In this document: positions 35,296 to 44,329 of the stretch, piece by piece
Layout of the letters: every line of letters starts with the position of its first letter
How positions within the stretch are numbered: position 1 is the stretch's first letter
Assembly: GCA_013414795.1 (NCBI GenBank)
Contig: CP058732.1
Location: 124,001 to 188,000 of the forward strand
Direction: 5' to 3'
DNA: 64,000 bases
Origin: Candidatus Kapaibacterium sp.
GTDB taxonomy: Bacteria > Bacteroidota > Ignavibacteria > Kapaibacteriales > UBA2268
The notes under the pieces: generated by a model
The model's input: the letters and a program-made list of their open reading frames with translations, nothing else
Database searches by the model: none
Told to the model about the DNA's origin: nothing
Position numbers and translations under genes: made by a program

Positions 35296-36441
35296 TTAAA
35301 TTTTATCGGCAATAGCCCGAGCCATTTCGAGCGTAGTATTGCTTCCGCCCATATCGTATGTGCGAACTTTTCCTTCTTTTATGACTTCTGCCACTGCGTT
35401 TTCGATGAGTTGGGCTTTTTCCGTCTCTCCCAGCCAGTCGAGCATCATCTTTGCTGCAAGAATGGTCGCAATTGGATTGACTTTGTACTGACCAGCATAT
35501 TTGGGAGCCGAACCGTGCGTCGGTTCGAATACAGCAAGTTTTTCTCCGATATTCCCAGAACAACCAAATCCAAGCCCACCAACCATTTGGGCGCAAAGGT
35601 CGGACACAATGTCGCCGTACAAGTTCGGAGCAACAAGAACATCGTAGTTGTTAGGATTTTTCAACAACCACATTGTGATTGCGTCTACATTTGCCTCGTC
35701 GTATTGGATTTCGGGATAATCTTTGGCGACAACTTTTGCAGTTTCGAGGAACAAACCGTCGGTTGCTCGAACAACATTAGCCTTGTGAACTATTGTCACC
35801 TTTTTCCTTCCATTTTTGCGGGCATATTCGAAGGCTGCTCGAATAATTCGTTCCGAACCTTTTCTTGTATTTATTTTGCAAGAAATGGCAAATTGGTCTG
35901 CTTCTAAGTTGACAAAAGGTTCGAAATTCTTTGAATGCTTTTTCAATACTTCCTTGATTTCTTCGGGAACTGGATGGAATTCCACACCAGCGTATAAATC
36001 TTCCGTATTTTCACGGAAAACCACAAGGTCGATATCTTCACGATAATTCAAAGGATTGCCAGGGTAGGCTTTGCAAGGTCGAAGACAAATGTACAAATCG
36101 AACAATTGTCGCATCCTTACAATTGGCGAGCGATAGACCAAGCCCTTTCCTTTCAATTCGGGGACAAGTTCTTCTTCTGCTGCTTTTGTGGGTTTAGAGG
36201 TTATTGCTCCGAAGAGTGCTGCGTCGACATTTTGCAACAATTCAATAGTGCGTTTGGGAAGTGCGTCGCCTTCTTTGCACCAGAATTCCCAGCCAATGTC
36301 GCCGTGAATATACTCGGCGTCCAATTGAACCTTGTCGAGAACAATGCGTGCGGCTTCCATTACATCTTGACCAATTCCATCGCCTGGAAGCCAACCGATA
36401 CGATAGTGCTTTTTGCTTTGACAAGCCATAATTATTTTCAT
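35296..36441 (-). CDS. Isocitrate/isopropylmalate-family NAD(P) dehydrogenase
   Basis: This is a decarboxylating beta-hydroxyacid dehydrogenase of about 381 residues. It has WLPGDGIGQDV, FRENTEDLYAG, the metal-site APNLYGDIVSDL and FEPTHGSAPKYAG. The FRENTEDLYAG form is closer to isocitrate/homoisocitrate dehydrogenases than to classic LeuB. The start at 36441 (MKIIMACQ) is preferred over an upstream TTG because it lies 19 bases after a TAATTTTG promoter-like element. It is the first gene of the operon with lyase, CoA-transferase and LeuCD, so its substrate is probably the LeuCD product (3-methylmalate, isopropylmalate or similar) rather than isocitrate. Confidence 0.88.
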   Translation of the reverse strand: MKIIMACQSKKHYRIGWLPGDGIGQDVMEAARIVLDKVQLDAEYIHGDIGWEFWCKEGDALPKRTIELLQNVDAALFGAITSKPTKAAEEELVPELKGKGLVYRSPIVRMRQLFDLYICLRPCKAYPGNPLNYREDIDLVVFRENTEDLYAGVEFHPVPEEIKEVLKKHSKNFEPFVNLEADQFAISCKINTRKGSERIIRAAFEYARKNGRKKVTIVHKANVVRATDGLFLETAKVVAKDYPEIQYDEANVDAITMWLLKNPNNYDVLVAPNLYGDIVSDLCAQMVGGLGFGCSGNIGEKLAVFEPTHGSAPKYAGQYKVNPIATILAAKMMLDWLGETEKAQLIENAVAEVIKEGKVRTYDMGGSNTTLEMARAIADKI

Positions 36442-36460
36442 TTTAATGTGGAACAAAATA

Positions 36461-36468
36461 CAAAATTA
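36461..36468 (-). promoter_or_regulatory. Candidate -7 element of the five-gene CoA/LeuCD operon
   Basis: TAATTTTG on the minus strand fits TAnnTTTG and lies 19 bases before the chosen ATG (36441). No convincing -33 TTTG was found at the usual spacing. Confidence 0.35.
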
Positions 36469-36530
36469 AGAACCAAAAAGTATCTAATTGACTTTAAAAT
36501 GAAAAGTTATTCCATTTTGTTGCTGAAATT

Positions 36531-37178
36531 CTATTTTTTAATGAAATTTACATAGGTTAAAATTCCTTTTGTCCAGGAATATGCACAATAAGAGGCGAAA
36601 ACCGCAACAACGACGTCGACCGAATAGTGTGCTTTTTGAAGCAACACTCCCAAGGCTACAATCATAGTTGCAAAGAACAAAAAAATTTTAGCATACTTTT
36701 TTTTAACCAGAAGAAAAAGTAAAACCATCAGAGAAGTATGCCCAGAGAAAAATAAATCACGTGTCAATGTTATTTCAATGCCAAAGGACTCGATTATTGG
36801 GTCTTTGAGCAAGACAATGTCCTTCGGCGGGTCTAATGGCAACAAATACATACATAGCACCCGAAAACTGATTAACATTGAATAAGCAAAAAAGCCCAGT
36901 ACCAAATCTTGTGGCGTTTGCAATAACTGAAAAAAAGTGAAAAACACAGAAAAATACAAAACTGAAAAAATCAACCAAGACAGGTCTGTTCCTTTAAACA
37001 AAACCAGAAATGGGTCGTCAAAAGCGAATCCTTGCCGATTTTCAATTCCAGTAATAAATTTTGCAACAAAATGCAAAGAAATCACCATCAATGCAAATGA
37101 AATAATCAGCAGTAGTACATTCTGGCGTGAACTTAAATAGTTTTTCCAATTCTCCTTTAAAGTCTCCATCCCATTCAT
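36531..37178 (-). CDS. PAP2-like (sphingomyelin-synthase type) membrane protein
   Basis: This 215-residue protein has about six membrane spans. Motifs typical of the PAP2_C/sphingomyelin synthase group are visible: RDLFFSGHTSLMVLLF (His of the catalytic triad) and KAHYSVDVVVAVFASY (second His and Asp). Family members are lipid phosphatases or phosphotransferases acting at the outer face of the membrane. The donor and acceptor lipid are unknown. It stands alone on the minus strand, divergent from hslV. Confidence 0.8.
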   Translation of the reverse strand: MNGMETLKENWKNYLSSRQNVLLLIISFALMVISLHFVAKFITGIENRQGFAFDDPFLVLFKGTDLSWLIFSVLYFSVFFTFFQLLQTPQDLVLGFFAYSMLISFRVLCMYLLPLDPPKDIVLLKDPIIESFGIEITLTRDLFFSGHTSLMVLLFLLVKKKYAKIFLFFATMIVALGVLLQKAHYSVDVVVAVFASYCAYSWTKGILTYVNFIKK

Positions 37179-37225
37179 TCGTCAAATTTTACTAATTTAG
37201 ACTTTTTTAAACATACAAAAATAAT

Positions 37226-37774
37226 ATGATAGATAAGGAAAACAACAAGTTTCACGGAACCACAGTTGTTGCTATAATTAAAGATGGAAAAGCAGTTATC
37301 GGAAGCGATGGTCAAGTTACCTTTGGAACAACAGTTCTAAAACATACAGCGAAAAAGATACGGAAATTGTATAATGGAACTATTCTGGCAGGTTTTGCGG
37401 GGGGAACCGCCGACGCTTTCGCTCTCCTCCAACGTTTCGAGGAAAAACTTGAATCCACTCGTGGAAATTTATATCGTTCAGTGATTGATTTTGCAAAAGA
37501 TTGGCGTACCGACCGCTACTTGCGTAGGCTCGAAGCAATGATGATTGTGATGAACAAAGAGAAAATGTTTGTTCTTACTGGCAATGGCGATGTGGTTGAA
37601 CCAGACGACAACATCTCTGCAATTGGTTCTGGCGGACCCTATGCACTTGCTGCCGCTCGTGCTTTGTGTGAACATTCAACACTCGATGCTCGAAGTATTG
37701 TCGAGGCTTCGTTGAAAATTGCTTCAAGTATCTGTATTTACACGAATAACGAATTCAATATCGAAGAATTATAA
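37226..37774 (+). CDS. hslV: ATP-dependent protease peptidase subunit HslV
   Basis: This 182-residue proteasome-like subunit has an 11-residue propeptide that ends before T12-T13 (FHGTTVVAI), exposing the catalytic N-terminal Thr. DGKAVIGSDGQVTFG, Lys in HTAKKIRKL and GSGGPYALAAARAL are family hallmarks. It normally forms a double hexamer capped by the unfoldase HslU, but hslU is not within this window. It is co-directional with maf, which starts 3 bases after its stop. Confidence 0.95.
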   Translation: MIDKENNKFHGTTVVAIIKDGKAVIGSDGQVTFGTTVLKHTAKKIRKLYNGTILAGFAGGTADAFALLQRFEEKLESTRGNLYRSVIDFAKDWRTDRYLRRLEAMMIVMNKEKMFVLTGNGDVVEPDDNISAIGSGGPYALAAARALCEHSTLDARSIVEASLKIASSICIYTNNEFNIEEL

Positions 37775-37777
37775 CTT

Positions 37778-38410
37778 ATGGTTAAAATCGCTGATTTGTT
37801 GAGATTAAAAATACCTTTTGTTTTGGCAAGCAGTTCGCCTCGCCGAAAGAAATTACTCGAAATGCTCGGTCTTTCCCCAGAAATTGTAATCCCAGATGTT
37901 GACGAGGACAACATCGCGACAGATGTTTATGATTACTCTTTGAAAGTCACAGAAATCGCAAAAGCCAAAGCAATCACAGTTGCTAACAAAATTAATTACG
38001 ATGCAATTATTTTGGGAGCCGATACAATAGTTGTGCTTGATGGGAATATCTTGACAAAGCCGATTGACGAGTATGAGGCAAAAATTATGCTTAAAAAACT
38101 AAGCAATCGCACTCATATAGTCTTCACTGGTATTGTCCTTCTTCACAAGCCATCGTTTAAATTCAAAACTTGTTTCCGACGAACGGAAGTATCTTTTCGT
38201 AAACTCGAAGAAGACGAAATCGAAGCCTATGTCAATTCTGGTTCTCCGCTCGACAAGGCTGGGGCTTACGGAATTCAAGACGACTTCGGGGCTGTCTTTG
38301 TAAAAAGCGTAAACGGCTGCTATTACAACATTGTGGGATTGCCTCTCGAATGTTTTTATACATCGCTTAGGAAATTTATCAATGAACTGGAATCGGAAGG
38401 ACTACTTTAA
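37778..38410 (+). CDS. maf: Maf-family nucleotide pyrophosphatase
   Basis: This 210-residue protein has the N-terminal LASSSPRRKKLLEMLGL signature, the catalytic GADTIVVLDG with Asp, KPIDEYEAKIMLKKLS and the C-terminal KAGAYGIQ. Maf enzymes hydrolyse non-canonical or specific nucleoside triphosphates (dTTP/UTP in YhdE-like members) and influence septum formation. Its last 29 bases overlap the start of the ABC permease gene. Confidence 0.93.
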   Translation: MVKIADLLRLKIPFVLASSSPRRKKLLEMLGLSPEIVIPDVDEDNIATDVYDYSLKVTEIAKAKAITVANKINYDAIILGADTIVVLDGNILTKPIDEYEAKIMLKKLSNRTHIVFTGIVLLHKPSFKFKTCFRRTEVSFRKLEEDEIEAYVNSGSPLDKAGAYGIQDDFGAVFVKSVNGCYYNIVGLPLECFYTSLRKFINELESEGLL

Positions 38411-39257
38411 CAACATTTTGCTCCTTTCGCCCTGGTTGATTATTTTCACAATTTTCTGGCTCTATCCTTTGATTTATGCTTTTTACCTTAGTCTTTGCGA
38501 TTACCAAACTTTAACTTCCAAGACAAGATTTATAGGATTTGAAAATTATAAACGTGTTTTCGCCGACCCTTTGTTTTGGAAGGCTTTGAAAAACACTGCA
38601 ATTTTCACCTTCGTTACTGTTCCAATCACAACTGCAATTTCTCTTTTCCTTGCAAATCTTTTGAATAGCAAATTCGTAAAGTTTAAAAACTTTTTCCAAT
38701 CGGCTTTCTTTGTTCCAAGCATTACTTCGCTTGTTGTTATCTCTATCATTTTCGTAAATCTCTACTCAAGCGAAGGTTATATCAACAATCTACTACGCTT
38801 CCTACATCTTCCGTACCCAAAACTTGGCTGGTTGCAAGACGAAAGAACCGCACTCCCAGCCATAATGATTATGGATATTTGGATGAGCGTCGGATACTAT
38901 ATGATTTTGTTTCTTGCCTCGATGCAATCAATACCCAAAGAATATTACGAAGTTGCCGAACTGTACTCTGCAAACGGTTGGCAAAAATTTTGGAAGATTA
39001 CCTTCCCTTCAATTCGTCCTATGTTCCTTTTTGTAATTGTTTTAAATTCTATTAAATCCTTTCAAATCTTCGTTGAAATCTACGTAATGACCCGTGGCGG
39101 ACCATTGCATTCAACGACAACTCTTGTGTATTTAATTTACGAAAATGCTTTTGTTAAAATCGACCAAATGGGTTATGCTTCGGCAATAACCTTCGTGGTG
39201 TTCTTCCTTTTGGTTAGTCTATCTATTTTGCAAATTAAGTTATTAAAAGTTAAATAG
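38382..39257 (+). CDS. Sugar-type ABC transporter permease (orphan)
   Basis: This 291-residue MalF/UgpA-type inner-membrane permease has six predicted spans and the ATPase-contact EAA loop (EYYEVAELYSANGWQKFWKITFP). The start at ATG 38382 (MNWNRKDYF) is chosen because the longer frame lies inside maf. It overlaps maf by 29 bases. No second permease, ATPase or binding protein is adjacent, so the partners must lie elsewhere. The substrate is unknown. Confidence 0.88.
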   Translation: MNWNRKDYFNNILLLSPWLIIFTIFWLYPLIYAFYLSLCDYQTLTSKTRFIGFENYKRVFADPLFWKALKNTAIFTFVTVPITTAISLFLANLLNSKFVKFKNFFQSAFFVPSITSLVVISIIFVNLYSSEGYINNLLRFLHLPYPKLGWLQDERTALPAIMIMDIWMSVGYYMILFLASMQSIPKEYYEVAELYSANGWQKFWKITFPSIRPMFLFVIVLNSIKSFQIFVEIYVMTRGGPLHSTTTLVYLIYENAFVKIDQMGYASAITFVVFFLLVSLSILQIKLLKVK

Positions 39258-39262
39258 ATTGG

Positions 39263-40354
39263 ATGATGAAAATTCTACTTTCTGCTGGTGGGACTGGCGG
39301 TCATCTTTTCCCCGCAATCTCTGTAATTGAACAAATACAAGAAATTCTTGGTAACAGTGAACACATCGAAGTTTATGCAGTTGGCAACCCGCAAAAAATT
39401 GAGGCTCGAGTTGCAAAAGAACGAAATTGGAAATTTGTTCCTATCCCAATGGAAGGATTTGCTGGCTTCGGTTTGAAATTCTTCAAATTTTTCTTCAAAA
39501 CTATTCAATCGATAAATATTATTCGAAATTTAATCCGAAAGGAGAACATTGATTTTGGAATTGGTACTGGTGCCTATTTGACATATCCAGCGGGAATTGC
39601 CTTGCATTCCGAAGGCAAACCATTTTTTCTCCTCGAAAGCAATCTGGTTCCAGGTAAAGCCAATCGACTTCTGGCTCGCAGGGCTTCGCTTTTCTTTGCT
39701 ACTTTCGAAAATACACACCAATATTTACCACCTTCTGTTGAATCCAAAATAAGAGTCTACGGAACCCCAATTCGCAAGGATTTACTTACAAAAGTTACAA
39801 AAGAAGAAGCACGACAAAAGTTAAACATCCACCCAGACAGGCAAACTATACTTGTTTTCGGGGGAAGTCTTGGTGCAAGAACAATCAACCAAGGGATTTA
39901 CCAAAATTATTCTATGTTAATTGAAAGAGGCTACCAACTGGTTTGGCAAATTGGAAAGAATTTCGAAATAGAAAAGGTTTCGAATCCGTTCGTTAAAATT
40001 TATGAATTTATAGATGATATGGCAACTGCGTATGCCTCGGCAGATATAGTAATCGCAAGGGCTGGTGCTTCGACAATAGCCGAAATTTCTGCTTTGGGGA
40101 AACCAGCAATTCTCTTGCCCTATCCATATGCCACAGACAACCACCAATTGTTGAACGCAAGAGAACTTGAATCGCATAACGCTGCTATCGTTGTCCTCGA
40201 CGAGGAGGCAAACAGCAAACTCGTTCCAAAAATCATAGAACTTTTAGAATCGCCCTCGAAACAAGAGCAACTTTCGAAAAACATAATCAAATTTAGCCGT
40301 CCCGACGCAGGCTTTAGGATTGCAAAAGAAATTTTGAATTTTTTAAATATTTGA
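39263..40354 (+). CDS. murG: UDP-GlcNAc:undecaprenyl-PP-MurNAc-pentapeptide GlcNAc transferase
   Basis: This 363-residue GT28 enzyme makes lipid II on the inner face of the membrane. It has the N-terminal GGTGGHLFPAI G-loop, a second GGSLGARTIN loop and the donor-binding ARAGASTIAE and PYPYATDNHQ stretches. The two ATG codons at 39263 and 39266 are equally possible starts. Other mur/fts genes are not adjacent, so it is detached from a dcw cluster. Confidence 0.94.
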   Translation: MMKILLSAGGTGGHLFPAISVIEQIQEILGNSEHIEVYAVGNPQKIEARVAKERNWKFVPIPMEGFAGFGLKFFKFFFKTIQSINIIRNLIRKENIDFGIGTGAYLTYPAGIALHSEGKPFFLLESNLVPGKANRLLARRASLFFATFENTHQYLPPSVESKIRVYGTPIRKDLLTKVTKEEARQKLNIHPDRQTILVFGGSLGARTINQGIYQNYSMLIERGYQLVWQIGKNFEIEKVSNPFVKIYEFIDDMATAYASADIVIARAGASTIAEISALGKPAILLPYPYATDNHQLLNARELESHNAAIVVLDEEANSKLVPKIIELLESPSKQEQLSKNIIKFSRPDAGFRIAKEILNFLNI

Positions 40355-40366
40355 ATTAATTTTGAC

Positions 40367-40374
40367 TTTTGATA
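40367..40374 (+). promoter_or_regulatory. Candidate -7 element before the 155-residue membrane protein gene
   Basis: TAATTTTG (TAnnTTTG consensus) lies 21 bases before the ATG at 40396. No clear -33 element was seen. Confidence 0.3.
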
Positions 40375-40395
40375 TAAATAAATTTTAGGTCGGAT

Positions 40396-40863
40396 ATGGG
40401 AAAACAATTACCACTTACATTTGAAAAACGATTTGATTTCTACTGGAAGTCAATCGCAATCTATTGCATTGTGCTTATTATTTATGCAGTTTTGCGTGGT
40501 TCAATCGAGGCTGGAACTCTAACATTACGAATTTCCGACCCGTTAGTAATTCTACTTGCAATCATCATTGTCTTTTCTATAATTGGCTATTTGATAAGTA
40601 TTTGGAAATCGCCAACAATCATCATTGGAAAAGATTATATTACTCTCAAAACAAGAATTAGAGAACTCAATCTTCCAGTCAGTCAAATTTCGAAAATCGT
40701 CATTGGACGAGAGATTGTAACAAACTTGAAAAGACCAATGCGGATTGTAAAAATATATATTCCAACACGCAAAAAGCCTTTCCGAATTCGACCCAATTCT
40801 TTTTGGAACGACAAGGAACTGCTCGAGGCTCTTATTCAATTCAAAAAGAACAATAATAAATGA
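40396..40863 (+). CDS. Two-span membrane protein with PH-like cytoplasmic domain
   Basis: The protein has 155 residues. Two membrane spans (about 18-36 and 48-68) precede a short beta-rich domain (PTIIIGKDYITLKTRIRELNLPVSQISKI) resembling the bacterial PH-like domains of YdbT-type proteins. A basic C-terminus follows. No enzyme motif is seen. The next gene overlaps it by 4 bases (ATGA), so the two are likely co-translated. Confidence 0.6.
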   Translation: MGKQLPLTFEKRFDFYWKSIAIYCIVLIIYAVLRGSIEAGTLTLRISDPLVILLAIIIVFSIIGYLISIWKSPTIIIGKDYITLKTRIRELNLPVSQISKIVIGREIVTNLKRPMRIVKIYIPTRKKPFRIRPNSFWNDKELLEALIQFKKNNNK

Positions 40864-41474
40864 AACTAAAAAGTTTTCTTCCAATTCTACTTTGCATTCT
40901 TATTACATTTCATTACCAATCTTCTTCTCAAAGTGTTAACCCAACAAACAAGGAAATAGTTCATAACTTCATTAAAGAATTTTCAGATACATTATCTGTT
41001 CGTTTAGATACTTCAAACCATAAAAACATTTATCTGAAAATCATTCCCAATTTATTAAGTGACTTTATCGAAAGCATTGTTATTAATAAATTGAGCAACA
41101 AAGGTTTCAAATTCTTTCTTTCGAATTGCGACTCTTGCAATACGCTCCAAATCTCTGTCAATCATTTCAAAATTGAATATAAAAGAGTTTGGAGCGAAAG
41201 ACCGACAAATCGGATTGTGCGTGGCGTTGAGTTAGATATTATAACTCTTTTAAAAAATTCAGACGCTTCTGTTGTTTCGATTAATTTCAAAAAATCCTTC
41301 AGCGACACTTTAACATTTAATGATATTGATATAGTTGAAAGAGATGGAACTCCATTCACTGCACCAAGGCCAAAAGAACCCGAGAACTTCCTCAAAAAAT
41401 ATTTCGAGCCAATTGTTGTTATTGGCTCGACTGCACTTGCAATTCTGCTTTTCTTTACAATACGCTCGAAGTAA
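40860..41474 (+). CDS. Exported protein of unknown function with C-terminal membrane anchor
   Basis: I do not recognise the family of this 204-residue protein. It has a signal peptide (about 1-23, ending SSSQS), a periplasmic region with two Cys (NCDSCN) and one C-terminal membrane span (about 184-201) followed by RSK. It is coupled to the preceding PH-like membrane protein and convergent with the VWA-OmpA gene, whose stop is adjacent. Confidence 0.55.
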   Translation: MKLKSFLPILLCILITFHYQSSSQSVNPTNKEIVHNFIKEFSDTLSVRLDTSNHKNIYLKIIPNLLSDFIESIVINKLSNKGFKFFLSNCDSCNTLQISVNHFKIEYKRVWSERPTNRIVRGVELDIITLLKNSDASVVSINFKKSFSDTLTFNDIDIVERDGTPFTAPRPKEPENFLKKYFEPIVVIGSTALAILLFFTIRSK

Positions 41475-42806
41475 CTACTTCGAAAGAATTACAATTTCCG
41501 TCCTACGGTTCAAACGCCTTCCAAATTCAGTGTCGTTTGGGGCAAGCGGTTTTCGTTTTCCGTAGCCAACAGTTTTAATTCGCTCTGGGTTAATCCCACG
41601 CGAGACAAGATAGTTTTTCACCGATTCAGCACGCATCAATGACAATTTGTCATTGTATGGATGCGAGCCACGGTCATCTGTATGCCCTTCGACAAGAATT
41701 GTAACGTTTGGCTTATTTTTCATAAATTGATACAAAACTTCCAATTCTTTTACAGTATCGGGCAAGGAAGCACTATTTGTGTCGAATAGCAAATTCTCTA
41801 TGATTAATTTTCTACCCAATTCAACTATTGGAATAGTTTTTCGCACAATCTCTTTTCGTTCTGGGCTAAAAATAGCAATGTTGATGGAATCGGGTATGGC
41901 TGGCAAATCTGTTCGATATTTGATTGAGTATAGATTTGTCAACTGGCTTGAAAAATTGTTTAAAATTGTTGAAAATGGATATTCTATGTCAAAATGATTT
42001 CCTCGCGATTTGGAGGCTATTAATTTGTACTCGTTCAACTTGGGAGGAGTTATACAAAAACAACGAATTTCGTTCTTGTTCAGATATTCAATAATCGAAT
42101 TCGTAGTTTCAAGTGTTGTTCCGTCGCCCTTTTCGCCAAGTTGGTGATATGGTGCATCGGTGATTAGCACAATCACTTTGTTTGCAGACGGACGAAAGGC
42201 AATTCGCTCGGTAGCACGAATCGCTTCCAAAGCGTTTTCCTTTTCGTCTCCACCACCAAAAGCACGCACACCCGACAACCAAGCAAGGAAACTTGTTACG
42301 TTATCAACTGGCTGGTAAACTTTTTCGACAATGTCGGAGAAAAGTATTAACCCAATTCTATAATCAATTCCACGACTTAGCAAAGTTGAAAGGAAACGAG
42401 AGATATTGCTCTTTATTTCGTCGATGTGCTTTTGCATCGAACCAGTAACATCGACGATAAAAACAAAGTCTACTGGAATCCGCTCTTTGACCGAAATTTT
42501 TTTTACGGAAATCACTTGCTTTTCGATTCCGTTCTCTGTTACTACAACATCGTTTGTTGTAAGAGTATCGAGGGGAAAACCGCTTGTATTAAAGGCTTCC
42601 ACAATAATGTTGACTTCTGGAAATTTGGATATATCGACGTTACGAATGGTTAATACAACTGGTTTTTTTTCTGTTCTAACCTCGGCAGATTTTAGCACCT
42701 CTTGAATTTTCTTCATCGAATCGGGCACAGGTTGCTGACTAAAAGAATATGTAACTAACAGCACCAATATTACAAGCAATATGATTAAATCCTTTGTACT
42801 TCTCAT
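41475..42806 (-). CDS. Exported VWA-OmpA fusion protein
   Basis: The protein has 443 residues: a signal peptide (to about 24), an Ig-like segment (about 48-100), then a VWA domain with the MIDAS motif FIVDVTGSMQKH. At the C-terminus is a full OmpA peptidoglycan-binding domain (LLFDTNSASLPDTVKELEVL, VEGHTDDRGS, RAESVKNYL, GRRLNRRTEIVI). A plausible role is to anchor a metal-dependent adhesion domain to the cell wall or outer membrane. It follows a three-gene envelope operon in the same direction, but a terminator lies between, so it has its own transcript. Confidence 0.88.
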   Translation of the reverse strand: MRSTKDLIILLVILVLLVTYSFSQQPVPDSMKKIQEVLKSAEVRTEKKPVVLTIRNVDISKFPEVNIIVEAFNTSGFPLDTLTTNDVVVTENGIEKQVISVKKISVKERIPVDFVFIVDVTGSMQKHIDEIKSNISRFLSTLLSRGIDYRIGLILFSDIVEKVYQPVDNVTSFLAWLSGVRAFGGGDEKENALEAIRATERIAFRPSANKVIVLITDAPYHQLGEKGDGTTLETTNSIIEYLNKNEIRCFCITPPKLNEYKLIASKSRGNHFDIEYPFSTILNNFSSQLTNLYSIKYRTDLPAIPDSINIAIFSPERKEIVRKTIPIVELGRKLIIENLLFDTNSASLPDTVKELEVLYQFMKNKPNVTILVEGHTDDRGSHPYNDKLSLMRAESVKNYLVSRGINPERIKTVGYGKRKPLAPNDTEFGRRLNRRTEIVILSK

Positions 42807-42845
42807 TTTATGTTTAATTTATTTTAATACATTTATTCAAAAAAA

Positions 42846-42873
42846 ACCCTCCAACATAAAGTAGTCAGAGGGT
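42846..42873 (-). terminator. Rho-independent terminator of the GldM-like envelope operon
   Basis: A 6-bp stem (ACCCTC/GAGGGT) with a 16-base loop is followed on the minus strand by eight T residues, 24 bases after the stop of the last barrel gene. Confidence 0.65.
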
Positions 42874-42896
42874 AATAATTTATTTTGCACAAATAC

Positions 42897-44315
42897 TTAT
42901 AAAGTCAACCTTAATACAGGCGAAATCAAGAAGAACGTCTTATTTTCGAAAGGCTGTGCAGTACGCATAATGCGTGAGACGCGACCTTCTAAGTACAACC
43001 AATTGAACAATGGAACATAAACACGACCAAGAAGTATTTGGTTTGAATACTGTATGCTAGCTCCAAATGGCCAAACTGCTTGGTTGCGATATTCGAACTT
43101 CACATATAACCAATCGGCAAATTCGTTTGGTTTATGTGTATTCAAAACAATTGCTTCGTCGTCGGGTGAAGGAACAAGATAATAATGTGTGAATTGTGAA
43201 GGTTTGAAATAGACTTCGCGAACCTCGAAATAGTTAATTCCAATGTCAAATCTGAAATAATTCTCTGGATTTGCCTCGGTCAGCCATAGGTTATAAAACA
43301 ATGTTGCTTGCCCAGAAGAACGAAGCAAAGGAGCAACGCTGTACTCATCAAGTGTCAACTCGTTTACTTTTCTATAGGAAAAATACTTAGTTGGGTCGAC
43401 GCTTTCTTCTTTCAACTCGGTCAAAGGAACTTCCATATTTAAATGGATACCAAATTGGGGATAGAATGGCATAAAGAAATCCAAACCAGCAATCAACATT
43501 CCACCGGGACCTTGATTCAACTTTTGCCCGGGAACCCAACTGAACACAGTTCCTTTGTTGTTTATACCGCCAGAAATTCGATATGCACCACCAAGGTATG
43601 CATTTATTAAATATGGTATTCTATCGCTTGTCCTTGAATCTCGGTTTACATACAATGGTCTCTTCAAAATAATTTTCGATGAACCCGAAGTCCAAAATGG
43701 ATAGCCAATCTCATCGGTTCCAATAGCATTTTTCAACCAGAAGCCAGATTCCCCAAACTTCAGTGTTTGTTCGAAAAATGAAAGAGTAAAGGAATGGGTG
43801 ACATTTGTCGGTTCTAAATAATTAATTATTGCTTGTGCTTGGGAAGCAGTTACTGGAACTTCTGGGGGTATTTCCACAAAGCAATAATCGCGTTTTCCAT
43901 CAATCCAGGTATTCGGATTTGCAAAAGGAGCCGCACCGGAAAGTATGTTTAACAAACGTTCGCCAAGATTGACTTGCATTTGAGAAGCAGTCATACTAAC
44001 TTCGCCGCAAGTGAGAAGTAACAAATCGAATGGTTGGTACTCATCGCTGCGTGGTGCAGCAAGAATTTCAATGTTGGTCTTGCTTAACTTAGACTCTTCG
44101 TAACCAAGAATACGAAATGCCTGGTAGATTTGAATTTGCAAGTCGGTTTCGCAAACTTTCCACCGCGGGAAGTATTTTCTAATCTCAGGGTCAATAGTGG
44201 TCATTTGCTCAATCAAATCACGCGGGTTGATATTTGTGGTTTGCGAATAAGAAAAGCCAACCGAAATCAAAACAAGGAATCCAACGATAAAAAATAACTT
44301 TTTCATATTACTCAT
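42897..44315 (-). CDS. Outer-membrane protein of the GldM-like operon (unknown)
   Basis: This protein of about 472 residues has a signal peptide (MKKLFFIVGFLVLISVGFSYS). An N-terminal soluble part (to about 160) follows, then aromatic, alternating strands typical of an outer-membrane barrel, ending in FFLISPVLRLTL. It matches no family I can name. A start at ATG 44306 (MKKL) is also possible. It is third in an operon, 14 bases after the preceding barrel gene, and the two barrels have similar layouts, so they may be paralogous partners of one envelope machine. Confidence 0.6.
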   Translation of the reverse strand: MSNMKKLFFIVGFLVLISVGFSYSQTTNINPRDLIEQMTTIDPEIRKYFPRWKVCETDLQIQIYQAFRILGYEESKLSKTNIEILAAPRSDEYQPFDLLLLTCGEVSMTASQMQVNLGERLLNILSGAAPFANPNTWIDGKRDYCFVEIPPEVPVTASQAQAIINYLEPTNVTHSFTLSFFEQTLKFGESGFWLKNAIGTDEIGYPFWTSGSSKIILKRPLYVNRDSRTSDRIPYLINAYLGGAYRISGGINNKGTVFSWVPGQKLNQGPGGMLIAGLDFFMPFYPQFGIHLNMEVPLTELKEESVDPTKYFSYRKVNELTLDEYSVAPLLRSSGQATLFYNLWLTEANPENYFRFDIGINYFEVREVYFKPSQFTHYYLVPSPDDEAIVLNTHKPNEFADWLYVKFEYRNQAVWPFGASIQYSNQILLGRVYVPLFNWLYLEGRVSRIMRTAQPFENKTFFLISPVLRLTL

Positions 44316-44329
44316 CACAATTGTTTACA

